Assembly: GCA_026214975.1 (NCBI GenBank)
Contig: CM047809.1
Coordinates: 32,399,977-32,463,976 of the forward strand
Length of the DNA: 64,000 bases
Direction: 5' to 3'
From: Gentiana macrophylla
Lineage: Eukaryota > Streptophyta > Magnoliopsida > Gentianales > Gentianaceae
Every line of letters starts with the position of its first letter. Position 1 is the stretch's first letter. The position numbers were made by a program, and so were the translations under genes. The notes beneath the pieces were generated by a model. That model saw only the letters and a list, made by a program, of their open reading frames with translations, did not search any database and was not told the origin of the DNA. Positions 24,487-34,788 of this stretch are shown here, piece by piece.

Positions 24487-26197
24487 CATAAACTATGCCA
24501 TTATTTGCCCCAAATTGTGCTCAATTGACGAGAAATTTCCCGGTTATCGTATGAAATATGCGTCGATTTCTTAGTGCCGGTTCCTTGGTCGTTAAATCTG
24601 CATTTACATGTTTATTCCCTGAACTTGGTACTGTTTTGCCTTGTTCTCCGTACATTTCAGGTGTACCATATTTTGGAGCAATGGAGATTGAACCCGAGCT
24701 ATAAAGAGTATTGTCTTGTGAACAGGATAAACTATCAAACCTTGTTATTTTCCTAAATAAATAGAATCCCAACACAAATGACACACTAGAGGCGCCACTC
24801 TTAGATCAAAAAGAAGAGAAAATTTAGTTTTTTGTCCTAGCCATTGGAAAGAAGAAAAACAAAGGTTTTTCTTGGTGCATATTCGGGGAGAAAAACAAAG
24901 GTTTTTTTTGGAGCGTATTCGAGGAGATCGAATGCGGGATCGACATATACCAGTCGTCACTTAGAGATACATCCCGGAAGATCATGGCTTCTCTGCAGTT
25001 GGGTAATCTTCAAACCTTCTTGTAGATTAGATTAATTAATCTTGTGTTTCAAGTTATGGTAAATTCGAAAATGAATTTCGATTCGTAGTTTCGGCTGCGT
25101 AAGATCGAGTGTCTCGATTGGTGCTGTGAAACAAATATGTTCTCAACAATCAGGAAAAACGGATAAACACTCGCCGCAGCAGAACCTATTCTCGATGTAA
25201 CAAGACGTGGAAAATTTTTGGGTTCAAGTTTTTTTACATTTTGGATCCCGATTCGGATTTCGTATATCCAGCAACATGAATATAAATATTCTTTTGACAA
25301 TTAATGCAGAAATCTATAAAACAAGAATGGATGCCGTCCATTCATTCATGTTCGTTTTCTCATCTATTCTTTATTGTTCATTTAAAATTTTCATTTTATT
25401 TTTATTTTTATTACAATGGTTTTTGTGTTGTAATATTATTGATCACGTCATGCGGAATTAATTTAGTAAATATGAACATTTATCAATAATTTACGGTATA
25501 GAAAATAGGACCTTTCATTGTTTAATTGCACAACATTTATGACAAATGACTTGACTTACTTTGATCCATGATGCCTTTCTGCAACCAATTGTGCCGTGCC
25601 TTGGTTTTGACCTTTTGATTCCACTTGCAGCGTACCAATATATTCAACACTATTTACAGAAAATGTTTTCTATAAAGAAAATCTACGTTGTTTGAGGGAT
25701 ATCTCTGAGAAATCAATTTATCTCTCTTATCTTTTCAGATTTAAAAACAGTCTCGGAGAATTCTTGATTTTATAGAATTCTCTTTATATGATAGCGAGAG
25801 GGGAGGTTCCATTTTTATAGATGGGATAAACTGGTCAACTGCATCATTCCATCCACTCACCACACGTTCCTAAATTTACAGTAACAACTCAATCAAACAT
25901 CACAACGTGAATTTTTTTATATTAGAAACAGTTATTTAATTAATTACATATTTCAAATATTTAAATCTAACATTAATTTTATTTAATATAACAAATCGTA
26001 TGGGCCACGTAATAATAATAAATTCTTCTTGTTAATTTGATCATCCATTTTTGTTTGAAGATGCCTTGTCGTGTCAATACGTTTGATTGGACTCTTTGCC
26101 CCTATCCCGTATATATTCGGCCTGCGGTTCATTTACCTAAGTTAAGAAAAATAATTTGATTTCCACCATAAAGCATTTTAAAGCAAATTTACGATGC
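24487..26197. other. spacer, no gene recognised
   Basis: The only structure seen is a short tandem duplication at about 24850-24925, two units of roughly 37 bp containing GAAAAACAAAGGTTTTT and TATTCG. Open frames of 60-90 codons are AT-rich and lack domains. Confidence 0.35.
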
Positions 26198-26373
26198 TGC
26201 AAAACAATAGATTAACATAATTCAAAATGTATTAAATTTCATTAATTTAACTGAATGGAGAGAGCATAAATATATAGAGTTCGGTGACATAGTCAATAAG
26301 ACACTACAAAATAAATACGACAAAAATAATATTTAAATTAAATAATAATATTCAAACTATATTATCCTCGACA
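26198..26373 (-). mobile_element. short LTR of a minus-strand Ale-like copia
   Basis: On the minus strand a G-run (GCGGGGGCG) is directly followed by TGTCGAGGATAATATAG, which overlaps the end of the RNase H frame, as is usual in small copia elements. A candidate end, TTGTTTTGCA, gives a length of about 176 bp. No 5' LTR is present, so the end is tentative. Confidence 0.45.
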
Positions 26374-26760
26374 CGCCCCCGCAATCCTGTGGGAAATGGA
26401 TGAACACGGAGATTGGACTTTAAACTGGCAAAACGAGGCTGAGCCAACGGTTTGGTGAGGACATCGGCTAACTGATCCTTTGAGGAGATAAAAGAGATGC
26501 CGAGTTTGCGAGCTGCAACTAATTCACGAACATGATGGAAGTCGGTCTCTATGTGCTTCGTGCGCGGATGGAACACTTGATTGTGCGCAAGATATGAGGC
26601 GCAAATATTATCACACCAAAGAGTAGGCGGGGAAGACAGCGGAACCTGCATCTCACGAAGAAGACTGCAAAGCCAACTGAGCTCTGCGGTGGAGTTAGAA
26701 TGAGTCTTATACTGGGCCTCAGTGCTACTCTTTGAAACCGTCAAGTGTTGCTTACTACGC
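26352..26760 (-). pseudogene. copia RNase H domain
   Basis: The frame starts in TVSKSSTEAQYKTHSNSTAE (SSAEAEY-like block) and continues with LWCDNICASYLAHNQVFHPR, TKHIETDFHHVRE and DQLADVLTKPLAQPRF. The E-A-E-Y element has become EAQY, so the catalytic site is damaged. The last codons run into the LTR. The reverse transcriptase remnant lies immediately upstream on the same strand. Confidence 0.88.
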
Positions 26761-28045
26761 CAACTAATAAAATTATCACAAAGGAAGACACAATATGTCC
26801 CAACAGAATGGCGATTATCACTATCAGCGGCCCAATCCGAATCCGAATAAGCCCGGAGCGAAATAAGGGACCGGAGAGAGAAGAAGTGACCATTGGAGAC
26901 AGTGTGCTAAAGACACCGAAGATTACGTTTAACTGCAACCTAGTGAGCTTCGTTAGGCGAATGCATACACTTACTAACATTGTGGACCTCGAAAGCAATA
27001 TCAGGTCGAGTGATATTAAGATACTGTAGACCGCCAATAATAGTGCGATAAAGCGAATGATCGGTGTAGGGAGGGCCGTCGGCAAGTGTAAGTCGAGTAG
27101 AAGACAACATAGGTGTCTGACAAGGATTGACCTTGTCCAGGGAGGCATGATGCAGAAGCTGAAAGATATACTTGCGTTGGGTGATAAATAGCCTATCGGA
27201 AGTAGGAAGTACTTCAATTCCAAGAAAATACGACAGAGAACCAAGGTCTTTAACCGAAAAGTGTCAACCAAGATAAGTGATAACCTGCTCAACAAGAGAA
27301 GACGACGAGCCGGTATTAATAATATCAACCACATAAATCAGCATATAAATGCGAGCACCATCATGAGAATAAATATATAAGGAGGTGTCGGCTTGGGATC
27401 CGACAAAGCCAAATGAGTCAAGACATCGGTGAAGCAATAGAACCAAGCACGGAGAGACTGGCGAAGGACATAAAGGCCTCAGAAAAGACGACAAACATAG
27501 TCTAGATAATCAGGGTGAACAAATCCCTATGGTTTATGCTTATATGCAGGCTAAGACAAATGCTCATATAGTAAAGCATTTTGAAACTCCACCTGGTGAA
27601 GAGACCAACCTTGTGAAACGGCAAGAGACAGAAGAAGACAAATAGTGACTGGTTTAATGACCGGACTAAATGTGTCAGTGACATCAACCCGTTCGGCCTG
27701 ATGAAAGTCATTGGCCACAAGGCGAGCCTTGTGACGCTCAAAACGGCCATCTGCATGATGTTTAGTGCGAAAACCCATTTATTTCCAACAATATTCATTC
27801 AAGGATGCGGAGGCACAAGATCACAGGTATGGTTGCGCAACAATGCGTCAATTTGGATGTTTGGAGGCATTGGTATTGGAAGCAGGGTCCAGGGAGTCGG
27901 TAGAGGCAACAAGAGCTTTAAGAAGTTGATAACGGTTAAAGTCAGGCTGAGAGATATGTTTGAGAGAATTTGTTTTTGTTCGAGTAACCATGATATGGGT
28001 GGAAGTAGGTTGTTTAGGAGACGAGGCTGGAAAGGTAGAGGCCAA
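26761..28045 (-). pseudogene. copia reverse transcriptase, frameshifted
   Basis: Pieces in different frames give the N-terminal part (28045-27848, with PDFNRYQLLKALVAS), the fingers (27778-27551: HHADGRFERHKARLVANDFH and WSLHQVEFQNALLYEHLS), and a palm piece at 27494-27264 with YMLIYVVDII in place of the catalytic YVDD region. The D-V of DVNNAFL has become EFQNALL. Frameshifts separate all blocks. Integrase and gag are absent. A long antisense-looking frame over 26741-27334 is out of register and not a gene. Confidence 0.82.
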
Positions 28046-28169
28046 AATGGACGCGGGAGAGGTGGGTGGGGAAGGCTCGAGAGGTTTTAAGGTTGCAAGA
28101 TAGAATTGTAAGATATAAATCGAATTTAGTAGACCGTGACCAAGAAATCATAGGATTAAGAGAGAATGA

Positions 28170-28505
28170 TCATCCGAGCCTAGGAATCTTGCAAACAAAC
28201 GTCTGACATTTCTCAAATCCATGGGTCTTGATCTTGTTCCTTTTACACTTAGCAATATTCTCGCATATTCAAGTACATGTATTAGCTATGCTGCCTTAAC
28301 TTTCCGTTACATTCACAGCCCAAATATTTACATGTTCAACACTATGCTCAGAGCATATTCTGTCACTGATAACTCAAAACAAGCTCTTGATATTTTCAAT
28401 TACATGAGAGCTTGCGTGATTACATTTGATGAGTTCACTTTTGTGTCAGTTCTTAAATCTTGTGCTAATTTATTAGCAATTTTGACTGGAATTGGCATTC
28501 CTTCT
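28170..28505 (+). pseudogene. pentatricopeptide repeat (PPR) gene, 5' part
   Basis: The frame reads from about 28170 (RNLANKRLTFLKS just before the ATG at 28221) through NIYMFNTMLRAYS, QALDIFNYMR and FTFVSVLKSCANLL, the helix pairs of plant PPR motifs. PPR proteins bind organellar RNA in chloroplasts or mitochondria. The frame is broken at 28505 by an insertion and resumes at 30110. A stop at 28167 and the adjoining copia remnant suggest that the N-terminus with its targeting peptide is missing. Confidence 0.85.
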
Positions 28506-28741
28506 TATTAGGATCAAGCGCTTACCGTTGTACTAAAACCAATTGGTGTTAGTAAATGTCTTTAATATATTTTCTTATATCACTTTTAACGCGCCCAAGT
28601 GTGGGCCTATAATAAGCTCTCGCCAACATGGCACACAAAGGCATATAAAGAGCACACAAGGCCAACAAAGAGGCCAACACTGCACAATATAATTGGGAAA
28701 CAATGTTGGTTGCAAGGATTGATCCCACGATCCCGCCGATA

Positions 28742-28777
<36 letters not shown>

Positions 28778-28880
28778 CACGTTAATATCCAGATTTTTTT
28801 TTTTCCTTTTGAATAAAACCCTAGCCGCCACGGATCATTGCTGGCATCAATAGCCACATTTTTTATTTTTTATTTTTTTT

Positions 28881-29170
28881 TCGCACCGGTATATCCCACA
28901 AAAATTTTATTTTCTGCTAGGGCACGTCCCCCTCCCTCCTGTTCAAACAGGTTGATTTCTTTTCTGCAAGGGTATATCTCTCAAATTTTCTTTTCTGCAC
29001 GGGTAAATCCCAATTTTTTTTTATGCACGGGTATATCCCACAAAAAAATTATTTTCTGCTAGGGTACGTCCCCCTCCCTCCTGTTCAAACAGGTTGATTT
29101 CTTTTCTGCAAGGGTATATCCCTCAAATTTTCTTTTCTGCACGGGTAAATCCCAATTTTTTTTTTTTTAT
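28881..29170 (+). repeat. two-copy tandem repeat (~142 bp)
   Basis: Both units contain GGTATATCCCACAAAAA, CTGCTAGGGYACGTCCCCCT, CCTGTTCAAACAGGTTG and TTTTCTGCACGGGTAAATCC in the same order. A partial third unit follows (29175-29210). It lies in the leader of the compound insertion. Confidence 0.88.
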
Positions 29171-29377
29171 TTATGCAAGGGTATATCCCTCCCTCCTGTT
29201 AACACAGGTTGACCATCGGTTCTTTTAGGGTATATCCTGAAATTGCGTCCCAGGATTTCTTCATCCACCCACTACTCATTCCTCCCGGTTACTGTTGAAG
29301 ATGCATCCAACCGCCATCAACGCCTACAAGTTTCAAGCTTAAGTGTGTCTTTTTGCGCTCCCATGAGCTTGAGGGGC

Positions 29378-29565
29378 TATTAGAGATATAATTAGATTTA
29401 GATTATATATTTTGATATTATGCATTTATGGTGATATATTCTGCATTTATGGTTATATATTAAGCTTCCTCTAGAAGCCTTTCGAGGCTTATATATTGTA
29501 ATGCTTTCTATTGAATAACAACAAGTCTTTTCTCATTTTCACTATTCTATCATGGTATCGGAGCC
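29378..29565 (+). mobile_element. small LTR with adjacent primer-binding site
   Basis: A purine-rich GCTTGAGGGGC precedes TATTAGAGATATAATTAG at 29378. The LTR-like segment ends TCTATCA at 29552 and is followed at once by TGGTATCGGAGCC, a one-base variant of the initiator-methionine tRNA primer site of copia elements. A polypurine tract before the LTR and a primer site after it mean that this LTR sits in the middle of a tandem arrangement. Confidence 0.6.
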
Positions 29566-29638
29566 ACCCATTTATTGTGCAAGTGTTGGGCCTCTTTGTT
29601 GGCCTTGAGAGTGCCCGGGCCCACACTTGAGGGGGCGT

Positions 29639-29785
29639 GTTAAAGTATCCCAAATTGGGAGCTTGTGATTGTGTAACCCACCATATTAAGAGATTGATTT
29701 CCTCACCTCATATCCTAGGTTTTGGGGAGGAGGCCCTCCTCTTATATGGGCTTGGGCCTATGTATTACAAATGGTATCAGAGCTC
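29639..29785 (+). mobile_element. TRIM-like LTR with primer-binding site
   Basis: CACTTGAGGGGGCG (a polypurine tract) leads to TGTTAAAGTATCCCAAATTG at 29639. The unit ends TATTACA at 29769 and is followed two bases later by TGGTATCAGAGCTC (29772-29785), a good match to the initiator-methionine tRNA primer site. An LTR of about 131 bp is the size found in TRIM elements. There is no coding region. Confidence 0.65.
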
Positions 29786-29878
29786 TAGACTAACGTCTTT
29801 CGATCCTAAGCAAGATCTACAAAAAAGAATACCCAGGTGGGGGTTTGTGACATCAATATGATCAAACCTCACTCCTCC

Positions 29879-29881
<3 letters not shown>

Positions 29882-29932
<51 letters not shown>
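29882..29932. repeat. (TA)n microsatellite followed by T-run
   Basis: About 50 bp of uninterrupted TA is followed by a run of T. On the minus strand this is an A-run next to the end of an LTR-like copy. Confidence 0.95.
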
Positions 29933-29941
<9 letters not shown>

Positions 29942-30109
29942 TTTTAATAGAAAAAGATATTGTATTGCATTCTTTATGATTGAATACAATGGTAGACTAT
30001 TTATACTAATAGTCATAATGTGAACATAATAATAACCATAATGAGATTGATTACATAACCATAAATGCATAATATAAAATATAATATAAATCTAAATATA
30101 TCTCTAATA

Positions 30110-30573
30110 CTTCTATTGTTTTGAGATATGGGTTAGACTTGTTTTTGAGTGTGAAGAATACTCTTCTGCACTTTTATTGTATTTGTGGGAGAATCAGAGA
30201 TGCCCACCAAGTGTTTGATGAAATTCCGAGAGTGAAAGACTTGGTTACATGGAACACTATGATGGGTGGTTACCTTCGTGTCCCTCAGTTTTCTGGTGTG
30301 GTTGAACTTTTTAAGCAGTTGCTATGCTGGGGTACCTCAGATGTTGGCACTATGCTCACTGATCTAACAGCTGCAGGAGAGTTGGATTTTGTTTTAGGAG
30401 GGATGTCCTTACATGGATATTGCTTTAAGACAGGTTTTTGCTCAAATTTGAATGTGACAAGTGCATTGATTTACATGTATGGGAAAGTTGGTTCAGTTGA
30501 TTCCAGCAGGAAGGTTTTTGAAGAATTTCATCAATCGGGAGAAATTTCTATTGGAAGATTGCTTCGGTCCTAG
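30110..30573 (+). pseudogene. pentatricopeptide repeat (PPR) gene, 3' part
   Basis: This continues the 28170-28505 frame after the insertion. It contains SVKNTLLHFYCICGRIRDAH, QVFDEIPRVKDLVTWNTMM-GGY and SALIYMYGKVGSVDSSRKVF, classic P/L/S-type PPR helices of the plant PLS class. The coding sequence ends prematurely at 30573 after about two and a half further motifs. Any C-terminal E or DYW domain is missing, replaced by unrelated sequence. No 5' transit peptide is visible either, so the gene is a pseudogene at both ends. Confidence 0.88.
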
Positions 30574-30677
30574 CTTTCCAATTTTGCCGCTAAAAAAAGA
30601 GCAGCTCACCTTTGATTCCCAAAAATCAAGGAGGAATTCTAAAACGTCTTCTCAATTATTTCGATTGTTTCTCCAGT

Positions 30678-31023
30678 ATGGAATCAGCTAATGAAAATAA
30701 ACAAGGGAAGACCTTGAAAATTTGTGAGCTTGATTACATCTCACGACTTGCCAATTCGGTTGTTCGTTATATCTACTCATTTCTTCCTCCTAGAGATGTT
30801 GCCTCCACGTCTGTTTTTTCCAGGACTTGGAATAACTGTTGGTGCACATATATGTTTGCCATATTCAATTTTATTTACAATACTTATGTCCCAACGGAGA
30901 AAAATGATCGTTTTTGGGCATTTCATAAACAAATGGATTAATATGGCAATTGAGAAAGGTGTACCTGAGCCGGCTCTTCTTCCCTTTAAAGTTTCTTTCC
31001 AAAAATTCCGCCCAAAAATTTGA
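30678..31023 (+). pseudogene. F-box (FBD/LRR-type) gene, N-terminal fragment
   Basis: The 87-codon frame contains CELDYISRLANSVVRYIYSF, LPPRDVASTSVFSRTWNNCW, the plant F-box motif that binds the SKP1 subunit of SCF ubiquitin ligases. It then has the FHKQMD segment that normally leads into the leucine-rich part. A stop at 30939 and a frameshift (the following VNMAIEKG-like block is in another frame, to 31023) end it. The leucine-rich and FBD domains are absent. It follows the PPR remnant by about 100 bp. Confidence 0.75.
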
Positions 31024-31039
31024 CTATTTTTGAATTCAT

Positions 31040-31135
31040 TTAAAGGGACGATTTGTCGTCGCAATAAAGATATTTACAGGGACGACAATGTCGTCCCTTT
31101 AAAGTTTGTCCCTTCTGCTAGTAATTCTTGTGGAG
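31040..31135. mobile_element. CACTA-like subterminal repeat remnant
   Basis: AAAGGGACGATTTGTCGTCGC is followed by GGGACGACAATGTCGTCCC, a 19 bp near-perfect palindrome, and then ATTCTTGTGGAG. Repeats of GGGACGACATTGTCG and GACGATTTGTCGTCGC type directly inside a TTCTTGTAGTG end are typical of plant CACTA transposons. The terminal CACTA itself is degraded here, so the call is tentative. Confidence 0.4.
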
Positions 31136-31138
31136 CAT

Positions 31139-32058
31139 GACAATTCAAGCTAAAGGATTTAGGGAAATTGAAATATTTTCTAGGTATCGAAGTAGCGCGA
31201 TCACACCAAGGAATAAATCTTTCACAGCGCAAATATGCATTAGAAATTCTTGAAGACACTGGTTTTATAGGCTCTAAACCGTCTAGTTTTCCTATGGAGT
31301 AAAGTATTTCTTTAACATAATCAGATGGAGATTTGTTAGAGGATGCTTCGGTTTATAGGAGGTTGGTTGGAAGATTGATTTATCTGACAGTCACAAGACC
31401 GGATCTTACCTATGCTGTAAATATTTTAAGTCAATTCATGGACAAGCCACTCCAACCGCATTTAGATGCAGCTCCCACTGTGCTACGGTACATCAAGCAA
31501 ACACCGGGTCAGAGCATCTTTCTACCGTCTACGGGAGATGAGCAACTCCATGCTTTTTGTGATGCACATTGGGCACGTTGCAAGGATACGAGGCGGTTAG
31601 TTACGGGTTACTGTATATTACTTGGTAGAGCACCGATGTCTTGGAGGACAAAGAAACAGACAACAGTTTCACGTTCCAGTGCAGAAGCGGAGTATCGGTC
31701 AATGGCAAGCACTTGTTGTGAGATTATTTGGATTAAATCCATATTGAAGGATTTGAAGATCATACATGAGCAACCGGCAAATTTACTTTGTGATAACCAA
31801 ACTGCGTTACACATAGCATCAAATCCAGTTTTCCACGAGCGGACAAAACATATTGAAATAGATTGTCATTTGGTACGAGAAAAAATTCAAGATGGAGTTG
31901 TCAAAATGCGTCATATTCGAACCATTAATCAACCAGCGGATTTATTTACCAAACCGTTGAGCACGTCACACTTTGAGCAGTTACTTGGCAAGTTGGGTGT
32001 TGTCAATAAACATTCCAACTTGAGGGGGAGTGTTGAAAAAATAAAATCCCCTAATTAA
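31139..32058 (+). pseudogene. copia reverse transcriptase C-terminus and RNase H
   Basis: It starts mid-domain at the [15 protein letters not shown] block. Two stops (near 31300-31320) follow. Then a 241-codon frame (31333-32058) carries [20 protein letters not shown], the RNase H stretch [32 protein letters not shown] with intact acidic residues, [19 protein letters not shown] and PADLFTKPL. RNase H is intact while everything upstream of the palm is missing, so the copy is 5'-truncated. Usual copia polyproteins are about 1,300-1,500 residues long. Confidence 0.92.
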
Positions 32059-32234
32059 TTTCATTTACACTAGCAGTTACTAGAAGTCTAGAATATTCAC
32101 CATTCAATTGTGTATATTTGATTAGCATGATTATAGGCATCAGATTGGAAAATGTTTAGGACTAGAATGATGCGGACATGTTGTATATATTTTGTATCTT
32201 TTCATTCTTTGAAATAAAATTCAAAATTTACACA
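32031..32234 (+). mobile_element. 3' LTR of the plus-strand copia (~200 bp)
   Basis: The polypurine tract CTTGAGGGGGAG (32019-32030) is followed immediately by TGTTGAAAAAATAAAATCCC. A candidate end, TTTACACA, lies at 32234. The frame of the polyprotein ends inside the first 30 bp of the LTR. The short LTR fits the Ale group. Confidence 0.7.
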
Positions 32235-32261
32235 GAATATTTTATAATTTACAAGTCCGCT

Positions 32262-32420
32262 CATTATAAGCTCTCCATCAACGAGCTCTATTGTTATAAG
32301 CTTTCCATCAACGAGCTCTCTTATTATAAGCTCTCCATCAACGAGATCTCATATTATAAGCTCTCTATCAATATGCTCTCTTATTATTAGCTCGCCCAAC
32401 ATAAACTCTCCAACAACGAG
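32262..32420 (+). repeat. 33 bp tandem repeat (TATAAGCTCTCCATCAACGAG)
   Basis: About five units share ATAAGCTCTCCATCAACGAG with small changes: TTTCCATC, CTCTATC and finally the diverged TAGCTCGCCCAAC and CTCTCCAAC. They sit at the left edge of the Tat-like region. Confidence 0.85.
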
Positions 32421-33017
32421 CTCTCTATTTACAGTCTCACCAGACAAGTTACTCGCGATCTCAATCTTGTCCAAAACAAGGGGCCGAGAGTGGAAATTTT
32501 CAAACAGGCATATGATTGCGCAGACTCAAACACTTATTTCAACCAAGTTCGCCCTCAATCTTGCTTGAAACAAGGGGGCCGCTGGTGGAAATATTCAAAC
32601 AAGCATGAATGACCAGAATTCGACATTTATTTCAACCAGGGCCGCAGCGACCTTGATTGAAACAAGGGGGCCGCACATTGAAATTTTCAATTCAGACTGA
32701 GGATTCAACAACAATAGGTCCGATTTTTACGATTCAGTTATTTTTAGCAAGGTCGATGCTCAGTGCTCTCAACGTCGCAAAAAACAAGGGGGTTGTATAC
32801 CCGCAAATACCGGCTAGCGGACCCAAACTACGGACTCGAAAGATGGGAGTATTTCGAGCAAAAATAAAGATACAAACTAAAAAACGCTTGGAAAAATCAT
32901 TGCAAGAAACAAAGCAAATATGCATTCAAAGGCCGAAGAGCGGCCACAAGTTAAAGTTACGATCATAAGAGTAAAGGCCTCCGTCATGACCACCATGTTC
33001 ACAACATATTCATCAGG

Positions 33018-33025
33018 TATAAAAT
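33018..33025 (+). promoter_or_regulatory. TATA box in the Tat-like LTR
   Basis: TATAAAAT sits in GGTATAAAATGGGGCCGCC. It is followed by pyrimidine-rich CTCAAGCTCTC repeats, which fits a plus-strand LTR promoter. Confidence 0.4.
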
Positions 33026-33386
33026 GGGGCCGCCGAAAAGAGCACCCCCAAACGAGCTCTCAAGCTCTCCGAGTTACGAGCCCTCAAGCTCTCCAAGTTA
33101 CGAGCTCTCAAGGTACAAACTCTCACCGGTTTTTATTTCTTCAACAAACGATTACACTTCTTATTCATTTGAACTCTCTCGTCCTCAAGCGGCGGGACGA
33201 GCTTTCTTCTTTTACGAACTCTCCCTACCGAAAATGGCGGGACGAGCCTTCTTATTTTTGGAATTCACCAGAGGTCAACTCGTCATCAAAATGAGACTTC
33301 TCTTCACCAACAACAAGTCCGTCCGCTTAATAGCGCGGCACAAAGAGGCATTAGGCCATCCAAAGGCAAAAGCCACACAAAAAAAG

Positions 33387-33636
33387 GCTAAGTCTATCCG
33401 CCCATTATAGCCCCCAAAAGGCTAAGGCTATCCGCCCATTATAGCCCCCAAAAAGGTCAAGACTATCTGCCCCATATGACCCTCAAAAGGTTAAGGCTCC
33501 CGCCCATTATAGCCCCCAAAGGTCAAGGCTATCCGCCCATATGACCCTCAAAAGGCTAAGGCTATCCGGCTATTATAGCCCCCAAAAGGTCAAGGCTATC
33601 CGCCCCATATGACTCTCAAAAGGCTAAGGCTCTCCG
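33387..33636 (+). repeat. alternating two-type minisatellite (~34 bp monomers)
   Basis: Monomer A contains CCATTATAGCCCCCAAAAGG and monomer B contains CATATGACCCTCAAAAGG. Both carry AAGGCTATCCGCC. After two A units the order alternates B, A, B, A, B and a cut-off A, giving a dimeric period of about 67 bp. The array stops exactly where the reversed copia LTR fragment begins. Confidence 0.88.
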
Positions 33637-34697
33637 TGTTAGGAAATCTACGCGGAAACGCAGCGGAATTTTAAATTTATTTCCTTTTTACCAAGATCGA
33701 CTTCGTTTAAGCAACACGCATAAAAAGAAGTAGACTAAGAATTACCTTGGATGATCTAAAATAGATCGTCTCTTTGTTTACGATTGTAGTTTCTGCACGA
33801 AGCCGCCCAAGCGTTCGGCCTCTACCGTTGATCCACATGAACAACCCGCCGGAATCCAACATTGGATTGCTACCGGAAAAAGTCAGCTGCTAGGCCGCCT
33901 TTTTCTTTCTCCCAAAACTCTCTCCTAAGAAACTCCCTTTTTATCTCACAAAAATATTGCAAGAATATTGTGTTGTGAAATATTGCAAGAATATTGTGTT
34001 GTAAAATATTTGGCACCACTCTCCTTTTATAAAGAGATGGGGCGCCTATTGGCATCCCTAGCTTGATTGGAAAATTCTTCTTATTGGATAGAAGAGAAAG
34101 AAAACAAATTTTCAATAAAATAAGAAAAATATATATTCTAGATTTATCTCATTAATATTCAATATCTTATATAAAATATTTTTCAAGATATATCATAAAA
34201 CAATTTACACATGTGTATATATCACATATATATATTACACATATAAATCTATATAGATATATGAATATTGCACATGTACACATGTATACAAATATACATC
34301 ACACGCATATACATAGATGCACATATTAATATCTAATATTAACACACAATAATATAATACTATGATTAATTAATTTGTAAAATTCATGTGTACCATTATA
34401 CACAAAATTTCGCCCCCCATAAATATATATTTAATTAATCAATATAAATAATATCTTGTATTATATTTATTCATAATATTAATTTATCACTATAACACTT
34501 TATAGTCGAGATAGACTATCCTTATTTTGTTATCACCATAACCGCATTTTAATCTAGCTAGAAGTCCTTATGTGTGCGACCCGATAAGCTTCCGAATATG
34601 TTGGCCGTAGACACAAGATGCAATTACAAAAATGCCCCTCATACCTAACGATAATGGATAGCGTCTAGCAACATGCCATGACCCTCAATCATCGGAA
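33637..34697 (-). mobile_element. truncated copia LTR fragment, minus orientation
   Basis: The plus strand begins TGTTAGGAAATCTACGCGG, the reverse complement of the LTR end seen at 6810-6835. It then follows the family backwards through the U5 block (CCGCCGGAATCC), a minus-strand TATA box (34024-34031) and the GGCCGTAGACACA block. It stops at 34697 inside U3, about 700-800 bp short of the LTR start, and joins Tat sequence. The copy is closer to the 5017-6835 LTR (it shares CGCGTAGATTTCC) than to those at 39290-53448. Confidence 0.85.
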
Positions 34698-34788
34698 GGT
34701 GGGGTGTCGTGATGAGGTGATTTCACTTGGCCTAACTTTGATTGTCCTGGGTGATGGCTTATCTGCCTCGTCATTTTGGTTTTGCAGG

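Larger units (their letters stand above)
28506..30109. mobile_element. 1.6 kb compound retroelement insertion in the PPR gene
   Basis: The PPR frame is interrupted exactly between two copies of CTTCT (28501-28505 and 30110-30114). Removing the insert and one copy restores the frame through GIGIPS-IVLRYGL. The insert begins TATTAGGATC and ends, reverse-complemented, TATTAGAGATATATTTAG. Inside are LTR-plus-primer-site modules (29378-29565 and 29639-29785), an inverted copy of the first LTR at its right end (about 30109 back to 29945), a 142 bp tandem duplication, a long T-run (28745-28777) and a TA run. A block of about 90 bp near 28595-28690 recurs inverted at 29579-29640. No protein domain is present. 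Confidence 0.75.
32235..33636 (+). mobile_element. Tat-type gypsy 3' region and LTR-like sequence, plus orientation
   Basis: It contains, in order: a 33 bp tandem repeat (32262-32420); three units of about 90 bp, each carrying AACAAGGGG(G)CCG (near 32477, 32566 and 32663), which read as plus-strand polypurine tracts; a TATA box at 33018-33025 in GGTATAAAATGGGGCCG; CTCAAGCTCTC repeats at 33055-33115; and an alternating array at 33387-33636. The GC-rich boxes are the reverse complement of those in the antisense genes to the right (38084-38420, 53901-54025). This piece is therefore in the opposite orientation to the main Tat element. Confidence 0.5.

Noticed and set aside
26741..27334. 197-codon leucine-rich minus-strand frame
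   Set aside because: It lies over the copia reverse transcriptase region in another register. The copia blocks are in neighbouring frames.
28599..28853. Frame with long phenylalanine/lysine runs
   Set aside because: It is produced by the poly-T tract at 28745-28777 and is not a protein.
33387..33636. Possible CRISPR-like array because of regular spacing
   Set aside because: There are no unique spacers. Adjacent monomers are head-to-tail copies, and the sequence is a plant nuclear genome.
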